NCBI GenBank assembly: GCA_027922465.2
Contig: BQMF02000100.1
Location: 744,001-808,000, forward strand
Direction of reading: 5' to 3'
DNA length: 64,000 nucleotides
Origin: Turritopsis dohrnii
Taxonomy: Eukaryota; Cnidaria; Hydrozoa; Anthoathecata; Oceaniidae
Of this stretch, positions 58,479 through 64,000 are shown one piece after another (positions within the stretch are counted from its first letter, which is position 1; each line of letters begins with the position of its first letter). Under the pieces are notes generated by a model. That model was not told where the DNA came from. It did not search any database and worked only from the letters and a program-made list of their open reading frames with translations. The translations under genes and the position numbers were made by a program.

Positions 58479-61400
58479 GGGGGGTCCTCACTTTATATTT
58501 CCGAATTCCTTAAGCCCACTCGTAGAAATGATCTTGAAAGTCTCCTGTATGTCTCCAAGACCCTTGAATCTACATTTGCTGAAATCTCTCGAGGCTCTTC
58601 AAATTTAATAGTAGGTTCAATTTACAAGCATCCTTTTATGAACACCAATGATTTTTTATCCAAATTGGGTCCTCTATTAGACAAGGTAAGTGCTGAAAAC
58701 AAAACAATAGTTTTTCTAGGCGATTTTAACCTTGATTTACTTAAATTTGAAATCAAACCTGAAATATTTAAATTTTTGGACACTCTTAATAGCTTTTTAC
58801 TCAAGCCACAAATTACTCTTCCAACTAGGATCACAGAAAACTCGAGGTCTCTTATTGATAACATTTTTATCTCTTCCATTCCTTTTAATACCACCAGTGG
58901 AAACCTTATCTCAGGTATCTCTGACCATCTAATCCAGTTTTCCATTTTGAACAACACTCGTTTTGACAACTCATTTGATAAAGCCAAAAATTACTACAGA
59001 GACTGGAAAAATTTTGATCAGGAAAGCTTTTGCAAAATTTTTAACAACTTGGATTGGAATAACATCTTACAGCATGACAAACATGATCCAAACGTATCTT
59101 TTGATAATTTTTTCAAACATCTACAAAATTTACTCAATGATCATGTTCCTTTGAAAAGAATCACACAGAAACAAATCAAACGTCAAAAAAAGCCTTGGGT
59201 AACTAAAGGAATCCTAAGATCTATGTCAATCCGGGATAAACTCCTTAAAAAATTCATTAATGCAAAAAACCAGGCCAACAAGACCAGGCTTCATGAAAAA
59301 TATAAGCTATACAGGAATATGATCACTACCCTTCTCAGAAAAAGCAAGACCCTTCATTATAAAACCTTTTTCAACATAAACTCTACAAACACTAAAAAAA
59401 CTTGGGAAGGTATCAATGAAATAATTTACAAAAAAAAGAAATATCACTCAAACATTATTTTAAAAAGGGATGATACTAAAATTTCAGACCCTACAAAAAT
59501 TTCCAATGAATTCAACAAATTTTTCACTACTGTTGCTAGTAAAATTCAAAATCAAATTCCCAAAGTTGATAATTTTGAAAGTTTTATTAAAAAAAAACCA
59601 TTCTGAGAATTCCTTCTTTTTTTCTCCAGTAGAAAAAAATGAGCTTCTCAAAATATTTAAATCTTTGAATCACTCGAAAAGCTCAGGTGATTCTAGTATA
59701 CCTAGACAAATTTTTGATCATGTTCCTGATAAGCTTGCTGATATTCTTCAAATAATTTTGAATTTAATTTTTGAAACAGGTATCTTTCCAGAAGCCCTTA
59801 AAACAGTCAGAGTTATCCCTGTCTTCAAAAACAAAGGATCTAATCAAGATGTTAACAATTACAGGCCAATTTCACTTCTTTCAAATATAGACAAGATTTT
59901 TGAAAAACTGGTTTACTCTCGTTTAATTTCTTTTCTTCAACTTCACAACATTCTATCAGAAAGACAATTTGGTTTTAGGAAAAAACACTCTACTAAACTT
60001 GCTCTTATATCACTTACTGAGGAGATTCGAAGATATCTAGATGAAGGCAAATTCTCATGTGGGGTTTTCATTGACCTGCAAAAAGCGTTTGACACAGTAG
60101 ACCACAATATTTTGCTCAAAAAACTAGAGCTATATGGAATTAGAGGAATTGCAAACAACTGGTTCAAATCTTATCTTTCTAACAGAGTCCAATATGTTTC
60201 ATATTCTGGAGCTAAATCAACCATCCAGAGAATTTTAGCTGGGGTCCCTCAGGGTTCAGTTCTAGGACCACTTTTATTTTTAATCTATATCAACGATCTC
60301 TGTAATGCTATAAACTTCAGTTTGACCTCTCTTTTTGCTGACGACACTAGTATTGTTTATTCTGATTTTTCACTCATAAACATTGAGAGAAACTTAAATT
60401 CTGATCTTGATAGTCTTTTTACTTGGCTCTGTGCTAATAAAATCTCTTTAAATGTTGCGAAAACTAAAATTCTGCTCTTCAGGAACCCTCACAAAAGAAT
60501 CTACCATGATTTGAATTTTTATATCGACAATCAACCTCTTAAACTCAGTGATTCTGTTAAGTACCTTGGTATAACTCTGGATCATTTTCTAAACTGGAAT
60601 ATCAATACCACTAATTTATGCTCAAAACTCAGTAGTGCAAATGGAGTGATTTCTAAACTGCGTCACTTCCTGCCTCTCTCAACTTTAATTCAAATATACT
60701 ATGCTTTATTTTTCTCTCATTTGAATTACTCCTGTCAGATTTGGGGTCAAATTTTTAATCATAATGTGGAACGAATGTTTGTCTTACAGAAAAGATGTCT
60801 AAGATTAATTACCTTTTCTGACTTTAATGCTTCTTCCAGTGAAATTTTCCAGTGAAACTTACTTAAAGTTCCTGATCTTATTAAGCTTCGTAATGTCACT
60901 CTAGTCCATGACATCTTGAATAACAAATGTCCTATCAGAGTCTGCAACATCTACTCTCTCAGTTTTTATCAACACTGTCATCAAACCAGGGGAAAACTAA
61001 ATCATCTTTTAACTAGACCATCCTTCAGAACTGTTATGTATGGAACAAACTCTATTACATATAAATCTATTTGTTCAATGGAATGAGTTACAAACACTAT
61101 TTCCTGTTTCTCAGCTGTCTGATTTTTCGAAACATAATCTCAAAATGACATACCACTCTTTACTAGCATCTGAGTATTAAAGCTGCCTACCACAATACAA
61201 ACAAGGATACCCTCTCCTCTTTTCTTTTTTAGTTTCTTTTTATTTATTAATTTACTTATTTACTTATTTTATTTTATTTATTTTTTTTTATTTACTTCTT
61301 TTTTTCTTTCTCGTTTTATATAATGATGTTTTTTGTTTTTACTTGTTTAATTAGTAGTCTAAAATTCTTTCTTTAAGTCATCTTAGTTCAAATTTACGGT

Positions 61401-61533
61401 GGCCTTTTCTTGAATAGCTTGCTACTAAGAGGTCTTCCTTCCTTTATGTAATAAACTATATTATTTTGTAATACGCACAATGTAAATAGTTTTTATTACT
61501 TAATGGAGAAATAAATACTACTACTACTACTAC
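58478..61533 (+). mobile_element. 5'-truncated non-LTR retrotransposon (APE + RT, CR1/Jockey-like)
   Basis: It starts mid-endonuclease (SSLYISEFLKP). APE motifs include VGSIYKHP, IVFLGDFNLDLLKF and GNLISGISDHLIQFSI. The reverse transcriptase follows: NNYRPISLLSNIDKIFEKLV, GFRKKHSTKLAL, CGVFIDLQKAFDTVDH, GVPQGSVLGPLLFLIYINDL and the catalytic LTSLFADDTS. A frameshift lies near 59600, a TGA at 60853-60855, and a late frame break near 61080. The 3' end is a (TAC)n run at about 61508-61531. It inserted into the Tigger transposase at about 58478. The many intact motifs mean fairly recent decay. The exact clade is not certain. Confidence 0.88.
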
Positions 61534-62188
61534 TACTCTCTCTCCCTTTTATGCCTTTGTCATTGTTTAATCTACTGCTTTCTATCTTCCATAAGGTGCT
61601 CGAATTTAAGTCCACGAGAATATATCTAATTTGAGTGCGCGAATTTAAAATGTGTGAATATAAGTCCGCACGAAAGTGAGTACTGCAAATCTCAAGTCAA
61701 GTGTCTTTGGAGAATGACTTTACTAACAGTCTCGGAAACAACTCTAATTCTTGCACCAAACATTTCAAAGTGTCTTGGTAGGAAGTGTACTTTAATTCCC
61801 ATTAGTTCTCGATGACATTGCTGAGCATAAGATAATAGTAAAATATGTGATACAATTTACGTATTAGCTTGCCAGTTGCTACAAGTTTACTGAGACGATT
61901 GGAAGTTGAAGGTTTTGTGAAAACCGGAGGAAAAGCGAAGAGGAATGAAACTTTTAAAACATTACCATTGTCTACAGGTTGTTGTCAGTGAGAGAACCTA
62001 TGATGACACCTCTAGATAGAGTGTAAAATGATCATATAAGCTTTTTGACTATTTTCTACAATATTAATCTTTTTATTTTTATTTGTAGATTTGGAAAACT
62101 GGTTCAGAAAAATGAAATTATTGGTAGAGGATTTGATAAATATTTTCGAAATATTGATGATGAAGAAGAAGAAGACAATGAGAACAAG

Positions 62189-62650
62189 ATGCCCTACCGG
62201 GCAGAAGTATTCCTGCAGATGACTGTAAGACTTTCTGGATCCTTTTCAGAAAGAAATGAGTGTTAGTTCACGCTTTAAAACCATATGCATAATGCGGAAT
62301 GATGTTTGCAGTATTTTACATTTTACCTTTTAGCTACGATAATTACTAAACTTTGTTGTTTCATATAAAACTTCAGTCTTGCATCAATTTAGAGATTTTT
62401 TTAAAAAGATTTCCATTCGAAGTTGTACTCCCTAAAGCATCTTCAAGAAGCAATTAACTAATTAAAAGATTATCGTGTTAAGAATAATCTGTGCTTTAAA
62501 AGGTGAATGTGAAAGAAGTAATATTTGTTATTTCATATAAACTATACTGTTTTGCATCATTTAGAGATTTTTTCAAAAAGTTTTTTATTCATAGTTATAT
62601 TCCCTAAAGCATCTTCAAAAAGTAATAAAGTAATGAAAACTTTGTCACAT
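62189..62650 (+). repeat. Direct repeat, copies 1 and 1b
   Basis: It starts abruptly at the end of the HORMAD pseudo-exon with ATGCCCTACCGGGCAGAAGT. It matches 63714-64000. A second, partial unit lies at about 62522-62650 (TGTTATTTCATATAAA, TTTAGAGATTTTTTCAAAAAG, TTCCCTAAAGCATCTTCAA). No known gene or RNA is recognised. Confidence 0.75.
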
Positions 62651-63690
62651 TAAGTTTTGAATGGAAAATCTGTGGCGTAAATAGTAATAACTTCGAATTC
62701 ATTTAATTACATTCCCGAGAGCATCATAAACGTTAAGAGACTTTGAAAAATTTTGCCGGAGATCAAGCTTAAAAAGGAACACCGTCAGTTTGAAAATCCA
62801 TTAGAGAACACTCTTCCGTGGACGTTTCAAAATACTCCTTTTAAAACTATACAGTATGAAAATCTTTATGTTGTTTGTACCTGAACTTCATAATAAAAAC
62901 TTTTACTTGGCCTTGCGAAATAATAAAAATATCTGTGTTTCCTTTTTATCGTCAGCTTGATAGTATACAAATTTTAGAATCATACAATATTTTAAATTCG
63001 ACTAGTCAATAAAAAAGTGGTCATCCATTGATTAATAAAATGGGTATAAGCTGATGAGGAAGATGAGCTGTGCTGCAAGATTCCAGAGCTTTATAAAAAC
63101 AGGATAGCTTACCTAGGAACATGAAACAGAAAGTTGTATTATATTTAGAAAAAGACTAATAGAAACCTTACGCATTTTTTTTAAATCGATGTCAGCATAC
63201 CGTTTTTGTAGTCGTTCATATCTGATTTGAAGCATCAAAAACTGCTTATTTATCACGAATAACTACTAAGAGTATTAGTTTCACGTAGATTATCAGTTTG
63301 GATCATAAATGTTCTTGATTCTTTTAAGTTTGACAGCCGTATAACCTCTTCTATATCCATATATTCAACCAAGAAATTTTCTCAGATCTACGCGTGCTTC
63401 TTCGCTTCCATTTTTAAAACAACTACGGAAAACGTAAGAACGTTGCATAAGACTCACATGAAACAACATTTCTACCTTGGCATCTGCGATTTAGCCATAT
63501 GTTAATTATTCCTTTCACTAGAGCTTATATTTTACACTTTTAGAGTCTTTTCAAGCAAAGTACTTGTATACAATGAATATAGTGTGAGTTTAGACTGTTA
63601 AATCATAAAAAGAATGTAAGTTGGGAACATTAATGATTTGAGTGGCTATTTCCCATCGACATAAATTGGTCTAGGTTTGGACAGTGAAAA
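62651..63690. other. AT-rich sequence, nothing recognised
   Basis: No gene, RNA or repeat with support was seen. Confidence 0.4.
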
Positions 63691-64000
63691 AAAAAAAAAA
63701 AAAAACAAAACAAGATGCCCTACTGGGCAGAAGTATTCCTGCAGATGATTGGAAGACTTTCTGGAGGCTTTTCAGAAAAAATGAATGTTAGTTCACGCTT
63801 TAAAACGATATGCATAAAGCAGAATGATGTTTCGGTATTTTACATTTTACATTTTAACAACGATAACAATTAAACTTTGTTGTCTCATATAAAAGTTCAG
63901 TCTTGCTTCAATTTAGAGATTTTTTAAAAAAGATTTTAATTCAAAATTGTATTCCCTAAAGAATCTTCAAGAAGTAATTAAGTAATAAAAAGTTTGTCGC
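63689..64000 (+). repeat. Direct repeat, copy 2, preceded by poly-A
   Basis: A 20-base A run at about 63689-63708 leads into ACAAGATGCCCTACTGGGCA, the same left boundary as at 62185. It then follows the first copy to the window end with scattered differences. The poly-A next to a fixed boundary suggests a retroposed or recombined copy. Confidence 0.7.

Larger units (their letters stand above)
57600..61685 (+). mobile_element. Tigger/pogo-like element inserted in the duplicate
   Basis: Compared with the parental HORMAD intron, extra DNA runs from about 57600 to 61685. Both borders carry inversely related words (ACTTATATTCG on the left, GAATATAAGTCCGCACGAAA on the right), and CGCGAATTTAA words occur inside each end. 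It contains a broken DDE transposase and a later LINE insertion. The exact ends are uncertain by tens of bases. Confidence 0.6.
56530..62188 (+). pseudogene. Decayed partial duplicate of HORMAD PHD/winged-helix exons
   Basis: This segment matches 46755-49236 of the HORMAD gene, introns included. PHD exon copy 56808-56915 has lost nine bases, changes two zinc ligands to Tyr (ANY for ANC, ATY for ATC) and has no donor GT. The copy of the next exon at 57368-57421 lost its 3' part and donor. Winged-helix exon copies lie at 61696-61777 (same length, open frame), 61867-61942 (donor changed from GT to GA) and 62089-62188 (almost identical). No HORMA part or C-terminal motif was copied. It is therefore an exon-cassette duplicate that no longer splices, split by a Tigger-like element and a LINE. 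Confidence 0.85.

Noticed and set aside
1..64000. CRISPR arrays, bacterial operons, prophage or plasmid features
   Set aside because: The introns, repeat types and gene families are eukaryotic. No array of regularly spaced identical repeats with unique spacers was seen.

Overview
This window is metazoan nuclear DNA. It is AT-rich, its genes are cut into many short exons by GT-AG introns, and it is crowded with DNA transposons, small inverted-repeat elements and non-LTR retrotransposon remnants. Animal-type domain sets (Death domain, RING/B-box TRIM, the synaptonemal-complex protein SIX6OS1) and the mix of pogo/Tigger, Helitron, DDE_Tnp_4 and non-LTR elements suggest an early-branching animal. 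A cnidarian, perhaps a hydrozoan, is my best guess, but this is an inference from style and not a proof.

Layout. 1-613: 3' end of a Death-domain protein gene (+). 0.6-25 kb: a transposon-rich stretch with no confident complete gene. It holds a pogo-type MITE, a Tigger transposase remnant, a DDE_Tnp_4 transposase pseudogene interrupted by a 34-bp-arm hairpin, a tRNA-derived SINE, a tRNA-like sequence between perfect inverted repeats, several TIR elements, two orphan exons of an ALDH7A1-like dehydrogenase, an orphan 129-codon ORF and a decayed Helitron (21.5-24.5 kb). 25.3-32.8 kb (-): a 14-exon gene whose 646-residue product resembles SIX6OS1/C14orf39, a central-element protein of the synaptonemal complex. 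32.8-39.5 kb: a repeat-filled shared upstream region. 39.5-55.2 kb (+): a 28-exon meiotic HORMA-domain gene (HORMAD/Hop1/ASY1 family). Its 552-residue product keeps a central PHD finger plus winged helix and ends in a basic motif like the HORMAD closure motif. Its 4.8-kb last intron contains, on the opposite strand, a two-exon TRIM gene and an ankyrin-repeat gene. 56.5-62.2 kb: a decayed duplicate of the PHD/winged-helix part of the HORMAD gene, split by a Tigger-like element that itself carries a 5'-truncated non-LTR retrotransposon. 62.2-64 kb: copies of an unidentified direct repeat.

The main biological theme is meiosis. An axis protein (HORMAD) and a synaptonemal-complex central-element protein (SIX6OS1) lie divergently with about 6.7 kb between their start codons. 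Exon models for both were assembled by eye; reading frame and intron phase agree at every junction and the total lengths are multiples of three. The PHD/winged-helix region may be the axis protein's chromatin-binding part. Its partial duplication downstream, and the immune-type TRIM and ankyrin genes nested in the final intron, are the most unusual structural features.
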